Positions 1 through 9,833 of a stretch of DNA of 64,000 nucleotides are shown one piece after another. Position numbers and translations under genes: made by a program. Under the pieces are notes generated by a model. The model did not search any database. It saw only the letters and a program-made list of their open reading frames with translations, and was not told the origin of the DNA. Within the stretch, counting starts at the first letter, position 1, and every line of letters starts with the position of its first letter. The stretch comes from VRUE01 sp035712345 (lineage in GTDB: Bacteria > Actinomycetota > Thermoleophilia > Solirubrobacterales > 70-9), in assembly GCA_035712345.1 (NCBI GenBank), contig DASTAY010000048.1, positions 1 to 64,000 on the forward strand. The letters are read 5' to 3'.

Positions 1-2823
1 GCCAACGGCTTCGAGCTCGATTGGGACGCCTACTTCAAGGGCGCCAAGCCCAAGCGCGTAGCGCTGCCCACCTACCCCTTCCAGCGCAAGCGCTACTGGC
101 TGGCCTCCACGCAGGGAAGCGCCGATGCCTCCTCGATCGGCTTGACCGCCGCAGGGCATCCGCTGCTGGGAGCGGCGGTCGACCTGGCGGGCGGCGACGG
201 CCTCCTGCTCACCGGTCGCGTCTCCTTGGCCACGCATCCGTGGCTGGCCGATCACGTGTTGGCAGAGACCGTGCTCATGCCCGGCGCCGCCTTCCTCGAG
301 CTGGCGTTGAGGGCGGCCGAGGAGGTGGGCGCGGAGACGATAGGGGAGCTGAGCCTCGAGAAGCCCCTCGTCCTCCCCGAGCAGGGCTATGTCGACCTGC
401 AGGTTACGCTCGGCAGCCGCGGCGAGCGCGGCGAGCGCGAGATTGCGATCCACGCTCGCCCCGGTGGCGCTCAGGACGACCTCTCGGACGCCGGGCCAGG
501 GTGGATTCGTCACGCGACCGGGGTCGTCTCCGAGCAGCCGGCGCCAGAGGCACCCGAGCGCCTGGACGACTGGCCTCCGCCTGGGACCCAGCCGATCGAG
601 ACGGATTACCTCCACGACCTGCTCGCCGAGCACGGCGCCGAATACGGCTCCGCCTTCCAGGGGCTCTCCAGGGCCTGGCGAGACGGCGAGCGGATCTTCG
701 CCGAGGTCGCTTTGCCCGAGGAGACCGCTCACGAGGCGCAGCGGTTCGCGATCCACCCGGCCCTGCTCGACGCCGCTCTGCACGCTCAGGCGTTCGTCGC
801 GATCGAAGAGCGGGGTCGGCCCCTGAGCCTCCTCTCCGCCTGGAAGGGGGTCTCGGTGGCCGCCGCCGGTGCGCGCGAGCTGCGGGTGCAGATCGCGCCG
901 AGCGGCGACGAGGGCGTCTCTCTGCTCGTCGCGGATCCCGGGGGAGCGCCCGTGGCCAGGATCGCGGAGCTGCACAGCCGCCCACTCGACCTCGCGGCCC
1001 TGCAGACGACCGCACCACAGCAGGAGGGCCTGCTCGCGGTCGAGTGGGCGCCGGCTTCCTTGCCCGACCGCGACGGTCCGCCGGAGGAGGTCGAGATCCT
1101 CGTCTGTGAGGTCGACGGCGCCGGGGCCGAAGCGGCCCGCGGGGCCGCCAAGGATGCGCTCGAGGCGGTGCAGCGGCGCCTGGCGAGCGAAGTGGAAGAA
1201 GGGTCCCGCCTGGCGATGGTCACCCGCGGCGCGATGGCGGTGAAGGACGGCGAGGCTCCAGATCCGGCGACGGCGGCGCTCTGGGGACTCGTGCGCTCCG
1301 CCCAGTCGGAGCACCCTGGCCGCTTCGCCCTGGTCGACAGCGACGGCAGCGAGGCCTCGGAGGCGGCGCTGCCCGCGGCGCTTGCGGTCGGCGCCGAGGA
1401 GCCGCAGGTCGCCCTGCGGGACGGTGAGGCCTACGTCCCGCGGATTCGCCACATCCGCCCGCCGGACGCCGGTGAGGCAATTCCGGCGGCATTGGACCCG
1501 GAGCGTACGATTTTGATCACCGGCGCCACCGGCGGCCTCGGCTCGCTCGTCGCCCGCCACCTGGTCGAGCGCCACGGCGCCCGTCATCTGCTGTTGGCAA
1601 GTCGCAGCGGGCTGGAGGCGAACGGCGCGACGGAGCTGCAGGCCGACCTGACGGAGATGGGGGCGGAGGTCGCGATCGTCGCCTGCGACGTCTCTAACCG
1701 CGGGGCGCTGGAGCAGCTCCTCGCCACCGTCCCGGCCGACCATCCCCTGGGGGCGGTCGTTCACACCGCGGGCGCGCTGGCCGACGGCACCGTCGACTCG
1801 CTCGGTCCCGAGCACGTGGACCTGGTCTTCGGGCCGAAGGCCGATGCCGCCTGGCACCTGCACGAGCTGACTCGCGACCTCGATCTCTCGGCCCTCATCC
1901 TCTTCTCCTCGGCCTCGGGCACCCTCGGCGGCCCCGGCCAGGCCAACTACGCCGCCGCCAACGTCTTCCTCGACGTGTTGGCGCAGAGGCGGCGCGCGGA
2001 GGGCCTGCCCGCGACGTCGATCGCCTGGGGGCTCTGGGAAAGGGCCAGCGGCATGGTCTCGGCCTTGGGGGAGGCGGACATCGAGCGGATGCGTCGAGGT
2101 GGTGTCGAACCGCTCTCCGACGAGCGTGGCCTCGAGCTCTTCGACGCTGCGCTGGGCAGCGATCGAGGTGCGACGCTGGGAATCCCGTTCGACCTCGCGA
2201 GCCTGCGGGCGCTGGCCGCCGCGGGAGCGCTGGCGCCGATCCTGGGCGGCCTGGTCCGCACTCCCCGGCGTCGTCGCGCCGCCCTCGGTTCGCTCACGGC
2301 GAAGCTCGCTTCGCTCCCGGAGGCCGAGCACGAGGCCCACGTGCTCGAGCTCGTCCGCACCCAGGTGGCGGCGATGCTCGGACACGGCTCGGCGGAGGAG
2401 ATCGCGCCGGATCGCGCCTTTCAGGAGCTCGGCTTCGACTCGCTCGCCGCGGTCGAGCTGCGCAACCGCCTCGACGCGGTCGCCGGACTGCGTCTGCCGG
2501 CGACCGTGGTCTTCGACCATCCGAGCGCGGCGGCGCTGTCCGCTCATCTCCTCGCCACCGCCCGGGAGAAGGGGAACGGCGGCGCGTCCGCCTCGGAGTC
2601 GATGGAGGCGGAGATCAGGGATGCGCTCGCCTCGATACCGCTCTCCCGCCTGCGCCAGGAGGGCCTGATCGACAGCCTGCTGCGATTGGCCCATGACGAG
2701 GACGGTGAGGTCGAGGTCGAGCCTGACGAGGATGGCGAAGCGATCGACTCGATGGACCTCGAGGACCTGATCCGCAAGAGCGTCGAAGGGCTGCCTGGCG
2801 ACGGCGCGGAGGGCGAGCTGTGA
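1..2823 (+). CDS. Modular type I polyketide synthase, 3' part (AT end-DH-KR-ACP)
   Basis: The reading frame is open from base 1, so the gene begins upstream; 940 residues are visible. It starts with the post-AT linker ending LPTYPFQRKRYWL (residues 22-34). A dehydratase domain follows (about 54-330), with a first motif HVLAETVLMP and a second motif LLDAALH. Next come a structural KR half and a ketoreductase (about 500-690) with the NADPH motif GATGGLG, a LAD motif at the place of LDD (B-type signature) and catalytic Ser/Tyr in FSSASG and ANYAAAN. The ACP (about 770-850) has its phosphopantetheine Ser in LGFDSL. An acidic C-terminal tail containing IDSMDLEDLIRK looks like a docking domain. The stop overlaps the GTG of the next PKS gene, so the two are co-translated and collinear. 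Odd: the DH motif normally reads HxxxGxxxxP, and here the Gly is Glu. Confidence 0.95.
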   Translation, partial: ANGFELDWDAYFKGAKPKRVALPTYPFQRKRYWLASTQGSADASSIGLTAAGHPLLGAAVDLAGGDGLLLTGRVSLATHPWLADHVLAETVLMPGAAFLELALRAAEEVGAETIGELSLEKPLVLPEQGYVDLQVTLGSRGERGEREIAIHARPGGAQDDLSDAGPGWIRHATGVVSEQPAPEAPERLDDWPPPGTQPIETDYLHDLLAEHGAEYGSAFQGLSRAWRDGERIFAEVALPEETAHEAQRFAIHPALLDAALHAQAFVAIEERGRPLSLLSAWKGVSVAAAGARELRVQIAPSGDEGVSLLVADPGGAPVARIAELHSRPLDLAALQTTAPQQEGLLAVEWAPASLPDRDGPPEEVEILVCEVDGAGAEAARGAAKDALEAVQRRLASEVEEGSRLAMVTRGAMAVKDGEAPDPATAALWGLVRSAQSEHPGRFALVDSDGSEASEAALPAALAVGAEEPQVALRDGEAYVPRIRHIRPPDAGEAIPAALDPERTILITGATGGLGSLVARHLVERHGARHLLLASRSGLEANGATELQADLTEMGAEVAIVACDVSNRGALEQLLATVPADHPLGAVVHTAGALADGTVDSLGPEHVDLVFGPKADAAWHLHELTRDLDLSALILFSSASGTLGGPGQANYAAANVFLDVLAQRRRAEGLPATSIAWGLWERASGMVSALGEADIERMRRGGVEPLSDERGLELFDAALGSDRGATLGIPFDLASLRALAAAGALAPILGGLVRTPRRRRAALGSLTAKLASLPEAEHEAHVLELVRTQVAAMLGHGSAEEIAPDRAFQELGFDSLAAVELRNRLDAVAGLRLPATVVFDHPSAAALSAHLLATAREKGNGGASASESMEAEIRDALASIPLSRLRQEGLIDSLLRLAHDEDGEVEVEPDEDGEAIDSMDLEDLIRKSVEGLPGDGAEGEL

Positions 2824-5800
2824 GCCCGAGCAACCAGGAGGTGGTCGAGGCCCTCCGCGTATCGCTGAAAGAGCGCGACCGGCTGAGCCGGGAGAACGCC
2901 CGCCTGCGGGCCGGGGCGACGGAGCCGATCGCGATAGTCGGGATGGGCTGTCGATACCCGGGCGGAGTCACCTCGCCCGAGGCGCTCTGGGATCTGGTGG
3001 CAGCCGGTCGCGACGTCGTCGCCGAGTTTCCCGACGACCGTGGCTGGGACCTCGAAAGGCTCTTCGATCCCGACCCTGATCTGCTCGGCACCAGCTATGC
3101 GAGGGAGGGGGGCTTCCTCGCAGACGTGGCGGGCTTCGACGCGGGCTTCTTCGCGATCAGGCCGAGCGAGGCGCTGGCGATGGACCCGCAGGAACGGCTG
3201 CTGCTCGAGTCCTCTTGGGAGGCGCTCGAGCGGGCCGGCATCGACCCGGCCTCGCTGCGCACCACGCAGACCGGGGTCTTCGCCGGCGTCGCCCTGCAGG
3301 ACTACGCGGCGTCGGCGGGCGGGTCGTCCAGCGTCGTCTCCGGCCGCGTCGCCTACGCGCTCGGCTTCGAGGGCCCGGCGATCAGCGTCGACACGGCCTG
3401 CTCGTCATCGCTGGTCGCGATGCACCTGGCGGCACAGGCGCTGCGCCAGGGCGAGTGCACGCTGGCGTTGGCCGGGGGCGTGACCGTGCTTTCCACGCCG
3501 ACCGCGTTCATCGCCTTCAGCGCACAGCGCGGGCTCGCCCGGGACGGTCGTTGCAAGGCCTTCGCCGACGCCGCGGACGGCACCGGGTGGGGGGAGGGGG
3601 CCGGCGTGTTGGTGCTGGAGCGTCTTTCCGACGCGAAGCGCAACGGCCGACCTATCCTCGCCCTGCTCAAAGGCACCGCCGTCAACCAGGACGGCGCCTC
3701 GAACGGGCTGACCGCCCCCAACGGCCCGTCCCAGGAACGGGTCATCCGCCAGGCGCTTGCCAACGCCAGGTTGGAGCCGCGAGACATCGACGCGGTCGAG
3801 GCGCACGGCACCGGCACGACCCTCGGAGACCCGATCGAGGCCGGCGCCCTGCTGGCCACCTACGGCCAGGATCGCGAGGAGCCGTTGAAGCTCGGCTCGA
3901 TCAAGTCCAACATCGGCCACACCCAGGCTGCCGCGGGCGTGGCGGGCGTGATCAAGATGACCGAGGCGATGCGGGTCGGGATCCTGCCGAAGACGCTGCA
4001 TGTCGACCGGCCGTCGAGCAAGATCGACTGGGGCGCGGGCGAGATCGAGCTGCTGACCGAGCAGGCCGAGTGGGAGGCGAACGGAAAGCCGCGCCGCGCT
4101 GGGGTCTCCTCCTTCGGCATCAGCGGCACCAACGCCCACGTGATCCTCGAGGAAGCGCCTACCGATGTCGCAGAGGCTTTCGGTGCGCCTTTGCAACCAA
4201 TGGGGTTGGAGCAGCGCACCGCAACGGCGGGGACCGTCCCGCTCGCCCTCTCGGCCAAGTCGGAGCCGGCGCTGGCCGACGCCGCCGAGCGCTTGATCGA
4301 GCACCTGAAGGCGAACCCCGACCTAGACCCAACCGACGTCGCCTACTCATCGCTCACCACCCGCAGCTCCTTTGAGCACCGCGCGGTCGCCCTGGGCGAG
4401 ACCAGGGAGGAGCTGCTCGCCTCGCTCGACGCCGTGGTCCGCGGCGAGGCCTTGCCGAGCCTCGTCAAAGGTCGCGCGAAGGCTGGCAAGCTCGCCTACC
4501 TGCTCACCGGCCAGGGCTCCCAGCGCCTCGGCATGGGCAGCGAGCTCTACGAGTCAGACGTTCACTTCAAGCACGCATTCGACTCCGTTTGCGAGGCGCT
4601 CGACGAGCACCTCGACACGCCGCTGCGGGAGGTCCTCTTCGTCGAGGGCTCCGTGGCCAAGGCAAGGCTCGACGACACGACCTATGCCCAGCCGGGCCTG
4701 TTCGCGATCGAGGTGGCCCTTGCCGAGGCGCTCGCGAAACGAGGCCTGAAGCCCGACCTCTTGGCCGGGCACTCGGTCGGTGAGATCGCCGCCGCCCACA
4801 TCGCAGGCGTCCTCGACCTCCCAGACGCGGCGAAGCTCATAACCGCCCGCGGCACCCTGATGGGAGCCCTGCCCGAGGGCGGGGCGATGGCCGCAGTCGA
4901 GGCCACCGAGCGAGAGGTCGCCGAGTCGATCGAGGGCAAGGAGCAGCACCTCTCGCTCGCCGCCGTCAATGGCCCGAGCTCCACGGTGATCTCCGGCCAG
5001 GAGGAGGCGGTCGCCGAGGTCCAGTCCCACTGGCAGGACAAGGGCCGCCGGACCAAGCGCCTCTCGGTCTCCCATGCCTTCCACTCGCCGCTGATGGAGC
5101 CGATGCTCGAGGAGTTCGCTGCGGTCTGCACATCGCTCACCTTCGACGAGCCCGAGGTCCCGGTTGTCTCCAACCTCACCGGCGAGATACTCACATCGCA
5201 GCAGGCGAGCGACCCCGCCTACTGGGTGCGCCACGCGAGGGAGGCGGTGCGCTTCGCGGACACGATCGCGACCCTTCGGTCCCAGGGCGCCACCACCTAC
5301 CTGGAGCTGGGCCCAGACCCCGTCCTTCTGGCGATGGCCCGGGAGACCTTGGGCGATGAGCCCGGTGTCGCGCTCGTGCCGACGCTGCGCGAGGGACGCG
5401 GCGAGAAGGGGGTTGCCGTCAGCGCGATCGCCCACGCCCATGTCGCAGGGGCAGCCGCCGACTGGGCCAAGTTCTTCGCGGGCACGGGAGCAAAGCGGGT
5501 GCCGCTGCCGACCTACCCCTTCCAGCGGGAGCGCTACTGGCTGCCCTCGCGGCCGGTCGGGATCGGCGAGCTGATCGCCTCCGGTTCGAACGATGCACAG
5601 CGCGCCGCGCCCGAGCCGGAGCCGGCCGAACCTTCCTCCGACCCCCGTGAGTGGACCGGTTCGCTCGGCCATGTCCTGGCCGAGACGCCGGAGGACGAGC
5701 GGCTGCAGGTGGTCCTCGATCTCGTGCGGTCGCACACCGCCGCCGTCCTCGGGCACCTCCCGGCGGACGAGGTGTTGGCAGAGCTGGCCTTCCAGGAGAT

Positions 5801-8800
5801 GGGTCTCGACTCGCTTGGCGCGATCGAGCTGCGTGACCGGCTTGCGGCGTTCACCGGCATCGCGCTCGAGGCGACCGCGGTCTTTGACCATCCCAGTCCG
5901 GGCGCCCTGGCCGAGCATCTGCTGGCCGAAGCGACGGCGAGCGGAGGAAGGCGGCGGGTCATCCGGGCTCAGGCGAGCGACGAGCCGATCGCGATCGTCG
6001 GCATGGCCTGCCGCTACCCAGGTGGCGTCGCGTCGCCCGGCGAGCTCTGGCGCCTTGCCGAGGAGAGCCGCGACGCGATCTCCGAGTTCCCCGACGATCG
6101 TGGCTGGGCGATCGAGCATCTGTACGACCCGGATCCGGAGCATCCGGGAACGAGCTACACCAAAGAGGGTGGCTTTCTCGTCGCCCCCGGCGAGTTCGAC
6201 GCCGGCTTCTTCTCGATCGGCCCGCGAGAGGCGTTGGCCATGGATCCGCAGGAACGTCTGATGCTCGAATGCTGCTGGGAGGCGCTGGAGAGCGCCGGTA
6301 TCGATCCGGCCTCGCTCCGCCGGTCCCCCACCGGCGTCTTCGCCGGCGTTGCGATGCAGGATTACGGGCCGGCCCTTGGCGGAACGTCGAGCATCGTCTC
6401 AGGCCGTGTCTCCTACACACTTGGTCTCGAGGGGCCGGCGATGACGGTCGACACGGCATGCTCGTCCTCGCTGGTCGCCCTGCATCTGGCCGGTCAGGCG
6501 CTGCGCGGGGGGGAGTGCACGTTGGCTCTGGCGGGGGGAGTGACCGTGTTCTCCACCCCGGGCGCGTACCTCGCCTTCAGCGCCATGCGCGGCCTCGCCC
6601 CCGACGGCCGCTCGAAGTCCTTCGCCGAGAGGGCGGACGGAGCGGGATTCTCCGAGGGAGTGGGCGTACTGGCGCTCGAGCGTCTCTCCGACGCCCGCCG
6701 CAACGGCCACGAGGTGCTGGCCCTGATCAAGGGAAGCGCCGTCAACCAGGACGGCGCCTCCAACGGCCTGACCGCGCCGAACGGCCCCTCACAGGAACGG
6801 GTGATCAGGCAGGCGCTGGCCAACGCGAGGTTGGAGCCAAAGGACGTCGACGCGGTCGAGGCGCACGGCACCGGCACGACCCTCGGCGACCCGATCGAGG
6901 CCGGGGCGCTGCTGGCGACCTACGGCCAGGACCGCGAGGAGCCGCTGCGCCTCGGCTCGATCAAGTCCAACATCGGTCACACCCAGGCGGCGGCGGGAGT
7001 CGCCGGGGTGATCAAGATGACCGAGGCGATGCGCCGGGGGGTGCTGCCGAAGACGTTGCATGTCGACCAGCCGTCGAGCAGGATCAGCTGGGATGCGGGC
7101 AGCATCGAGCTGCTCACCGAGCGGACGCCTTGGGAGCGCAATGGTGCGCCTCGCCGCGCCGGCGTCTCTGCGTTCGGCATGAGCGGCACCAACGCCCACC
7201 TGATCCTGGAGGAGGCGCCGCAGGTCGAGCTGGAGCCGGGCGGGAACGGAGCGGCGCCCGAGGGAGCGGAGGCTGAGGCGGGAGAGACAACGGAGCAGCC
7301 CCGCCCGCTGCCCCAGGTCCCGCTGGTCCTCTCCGCCAAAGCCGAGCCCGCCCTTGCGGAGGCGGCCGAGCGCCTCGCGACCCACCTCGAAGCCCATCCG
7401 GACCTCGACCTGAAGGACGTCGCCCACTCCCTCATAAAGACCCGCAGCTCCTTCGAGCACCGGGCGGTCGCGGTGGGAGCCGACAGGGAGCAACTGCTCG
7501 GCGCCCTGAAGGCCCTCGCCGAAGGCAAGGACAGCGAGAGCCTCGCCAAAGGCAGGGCAAGGGGGGAGGAGCGCCCGATCTTCCTCTTCCCCGGCCAGGG
7601 CGCCCAGGCCGTGGGCATGGCGACCGGCCTGCTCGACTCCTCGCCTCTCTTCGCCAGGCACATCGAAGAGTGCGAAGAGGCACTGGCCCCACATGTCGAG
7701 TGGTCCCTGCAGGAGGTCTTGAGAGACGAGAGCGGGGAGTGGCTCGAGCGCCTCGACATCGTCCAGCCCGCCCTCTTCGCGGTGATGGTCAGCCTGGCCC
7801 GCCTCTGGCAGGCCTGCGGGGCAAGGCCCCAGGCCCTGATCGGCCACTCCCAGGGAGAGATCGCCGCCGCCCACATCAGCGGCGCGCTCTCACTCGATGA
7901 CGCGGCCCTCTTGATCGCCCACAGGGGCAAGGCGATGGCGAAGATCGCAGGTCAGGGCGGAATGCTCTCGGTCTCCCTCACCGCCGAGGAGCTGGCAGAG
8001 CACACGGACCCCTATGCGGGACGCGTATCGCTGGCGGCGATCAACGGCCCCCGCTCGCTGGTCCTCTCCGGTGACCCGGAGGCCTTGGCAGAGCTCGAGC
8101 AGGCATTCGAGCAAAAGGACATCCGCGCCCGCAAGATCGCCGTCGACTACGCCGCCCACTCCTCCCAGATCGAGGCATTGCGCGAGGAGCTGCTCGACGC
8201 CTTCGCCCCGATAGCCCCCAAGGAGACCGAGATCCCCCTGATCTCCACCGTCACGGGCGAGCCGATCGATGCAACCGAGCTGGGCCCCTCCTACTGGTAC
8301 CGAAACCTCCGCCAGACCGTCCAGCTGGAGCCCGTGATCCGCTCCCAGCTCGAGGCCGGCAGGAGGGCCTTCCTGGAGATCGGCCCCCATCCCGTCCTCG
8401 CCTTCGGGGTCCAGGAGACCTTCGAGGATGCCCTGGAGAACCCAGAGGAAGCCTCCCTGCTGTTCACCTTGAAGCGCGAGGAGGAGGAGGAGAGCCATCG
8501 CTTCGCCCTCTCCCTCGCCGAAGCCCATGCCAACGGCTTCGGGCTCAACTGGGACGAGTTCTTCGCAGGCGCGAAGCCAAGGCGCGTCGCCCTGCCCACC
8601 TATCCCTTCCAGAGGAAGCGGTATTGGCTGGAGCCCGCGCAGACAGTCGCGGATGCGAACGCGGCAACGGCCGAGTTCGTGCCCGACGAGTCGGACAGCT
8701 CGATAGCCGGCCTGCCCTCGGAGGAACGCGGGGCGGCGGTTTTCGGGCTCGTGCTGAGGCAGCTCGCCGCGATCCTCGGTCACGAGGACACGTCCGAGGT

Positions 8801-9833
8801 GGACCCCGACCGGCCCTTCATCGAGCTCGGCCTCGACTCCGTGAACGCGATGGAGCTGCGCAACCGCCTGCAGGCGACGATCGGCGTCCGGGTGCCGGTC
8901 GCGGTCCTCGCCGAGCAGCCCAGCGCGCGCGAGCTCGCCGCCTATGCCGCCGGCAGGGTCGACGATCCCGAATCGGACGACGGTGACCGCGCCGGAGGGA
9001 CGTTCGCCGCGCTGCTCGCGATTGCGCGCGAGCGCGGCGAGACGGCCGCCTTCGCCGGCCTGCTCACCACTGCAGCCGGCTACCGGAGGCGCTTCGAGCT
9101 GCCGCTCGACGCCGAGGAATCGCCAGCACCCGCCCGTCTCGCGGAGGGCCCGGACCTGCCCTCGCTGGTCCTGATGCCTTCGCTCGTCGCGATCTCCGGC
9201 CCGCAGGAGTACGTGCGCTTCGCCAGGGAGTTGCAAAGCCGGCCTGCGCTTGCCATGTCGCTGCCGGGTTTCGCGGCGGACGAGCCCCTGCCCGCGAGCC
9301 TCGACGTCTTCGCCCGGTCCATGGCCGATGCGATCCTGCGCTCGGCCGGTGCGAGCTTCGCCCTTGCCGGATACTCGTCCGGCGGCTGGGTGGCGATGCT
9401 GGTCGCGGCGCAGCTCGAAGCGCTCGGCGCGGCCCCCGAGGCTGTCGTCCTGCTCGACACGCCCTCGACCGGGACCGACACCGCCACGGCGCTCGACCTG
9501 CTGCCGTCCGAGAGCGACCTCGGCGAGGCCCTGTTGCCCCCGCTCGATGACGCCCGGCTCACCGCGATGGCGCGCTACTTCGAGCTCTTCGGCGCATGGG
9601 AGACGGGCGAGCTCGACGCACCGCTCCTATCCGTTCGCGCCGAAGAGGCCTTGGAGGTCCTCCAGGCCGGGGCGGACCGTCTCCAGGAGCAGCTCCGGCC
9701 GGACGGGGCCGTGTGCGTGCCCGGCGATCACTTCACGATGATGTGGGACCACGCGGCGACCACCGCCCAGGCGGTGCAGGAGCTGCTCGAATCGTCGACT
9801 CGAATCGCAACCGCGAGCAGGGAGGGGCAGTAG
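2820..9833 (+). CDS. Two-module type I polyketide synthase with terminal thioesterase (KS-AT-ACP-KS-AT-ACP-TE)
   Basis: 2337 residues. The GTG start overlaps the previous stop and is preceded by GGAGG. An N-terminal coiled-coil docking stretch (residues 1-32) leads into KS1 (Cys about 194 in DTACSSS; HGTGT; KSNIGH). AT1 (Ser about 651 in GHSVGE) has HAFH near 752, the malonyl-CoA signature. ACP1 Ser is near 997 in GLDSL. KS2 runs from about 1054 (Cys near 1213). AT2 (GHSQGE near 1675) has YAAH near 1777, close to the methylmalonyl YASH type. ACP2 Ser is near 2004. The thioesterase (about 2110-2330) has GYSSGG, LLDTPS and GDHF as its Ser-Asp-His triad. No KR, DH or ER is present in either module, so both would leave beta-keto groups. 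It is the final assembly-line protein and releases the chain. AT substrate choices are motif-based predictions. Confidence 0.96.
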   Translation: MSPSNQEVVEALRVSLKERDRLSRENARLRAGATEPIAIVGMGCRYPGGVTSPEALWDLVAAGRDVVAEFPDDRGWDLERLFDPDPDLLGTSYAREGGFLADVAGFDAGFFAIRPSEALAMDPQERLLLESSWEALERAGIDPASLRTTQTGVFAGVALQDYAASAGGSSSVVSGRVAYALGFEGPAISVDTACSSSLVAMHLAAQALRQGECTLALAGGVTVLSTPTAFIAFSAQRGLARDGRCKAFADAADGTGWGEGAGVLVLERLSDAKRNGRPILALLKGTAVNQDGASNGLTAPNGPSQERVIRQALANARLEPRDIDAVEAHGTGTTLGDPIEAGALLATYGQDREEPLKLGSIKSNIGHTQAAAGVAGVIKMTEAMRVGILPKTLHVDRPSSKIDWGAGEIELLTEQAEWEANGKPRRAGVSSFGISGTNAHVILEEAPTDVAEAFGAPLQPMGLEQRTATAGTVPLALSAKSEPALADAAERLIEHLKANPDLDPTDVAYSSLTTRSSFEHRAVALGETREELLASLDAVVRGEALPSLVKGRAKAGKLAYLLTGQGSQRLGMGSELYESDVHFKHAFDSVCEALDEHLDTPLREVLFVEGSVAKARLDDTTYAQPGLFAIEVALAEALAKRGLKPDLLAGHSVGEIAAAHIAGVLDLPDAAKLITARGTLMGALPEGGAMAAVEATEREVAESIEGKEQHLSLAAVNGPSSTVISGQEEAVAEVQSHWQDKGRRTKRLSVSHAFHSPLMEPMLEEFAAVCTSLTFDEPEVPVVSNLTGEILTSQQASDPAYWVRHAREAVRFADTIATLRSQGATTYLELGPDPVLLAMARETLGDEPGVALVPTLREGRGEKGVAVSAIAHAHVAGAAADWAKFFAGTGAKRVPLPTYPFQRERYWLPSRPVGIGELIASGSNDAQRAAPEPEPAEPSSDPREWTGSLGHVLAETPEDERLQVVLDLVRSHTAAVLGHLPADEVLAELAFQEMGLDSLGAIELRDRLAAFTGIALEATAVFDHPSPGALAEHLLAEATASGGRRRVIRAQASDEPIAIVGMACRYPGGVASPGELWRLAEESRDAISEFPDDRGWAIEHLYDPDPEHPGTSYTKEGGFLVAPGEFDAGFFSIGPREALAMDPQERLMLECCWEALESAGIDPASLRRSPTGVFAGVAMQDYGPALGGTSSIVSGRVSYTLGLEGPAMTVDTACSSSLVALHLAGQALRGGECTLALAGGVTVFSTPGAYLAFSAMRGLAPDGRSKSFAERADGAGFSEGVGVLALERLSDARRNGHEVLALIKGSAVNQDGASNGLTAPNGPSQERVIRQALANARLEPKDVDAVEAHGTGTTLGDPIEAGALLATYGQDREEPLRLGSIKSNIGHTQAAAGVAGVIKMTEAMRRGVLPKTLHVDQPSSRISWDAGSIELLTERTPWERNGAPRRAGVSAFGMSGTNAHLILEEAPQVELEPGGNGAAPEGAEAEAGETTEQPRPLPQVPLVLSAKAEPALAEAAERLATHLEAHPDLDLKDVAHSLIKTRSSFEHRAVAVGADREQLLGALKALAEGKDSESLAKGRARGEERPIFLFPGQGAQAVGMATGLLDSSPLFARHIEECEEALAPHVEWSLQEVLRDESGEWLERLDIVQPALFAVMVSLARLWQACGARPQALIGHSQGEIAAAHISGALSLDDAALLIAHRGKAMAKIAGQGGMLSVSLTAEELAEHTDPYAGRVSLAAINGPRSLVLSGDPEALAELEQAFEQKDIRARKIAVDYAAHSSQIEALREELLDAFAPIAPKETEIPLISTVTGEPIDATELGPSYWYRNLRQTVQLEPVIRSQLEAGRRAFLEIGPHPVLAFGVQETFEDALENPEEASLLFTLKREEEEESHRFALSLAEAHANGFGLNWDEFFAGAKPRRVALPTYPFQRKRYWLEPAQTVADANAATAEFVPDESDSSIAGLPSEERGAAVFGLVLRQLAAILGHEDTSEVDPDRPFIELGLDSVNAMELRNRLQATIGVRVPVAVLAEQPSARELAAYAAGRVDDPESDDGDRAGGTFAALLAIARERGETAAFAGLLTTAAGYRRRFELPLDAEESPAPARLAEGPDLPSLVLMPSLVAISGPQEYVRFARELQSRPALAMSLPGFAADEPLPASLDVFARSMADAILRSAGASFALAGYSSGGWVAMLVAAQLEALGAAPEAVVLLDTPSTGTDTATALDLLPSESDLGEALLPPLDDARLTAMARYFELFGAWETGELDAPLLSVRAEEALEVLQAGADRLQEQLRPDGAVCVPGDHFTMMWDHAATTAQAVQELLESSTRIATASREGQ

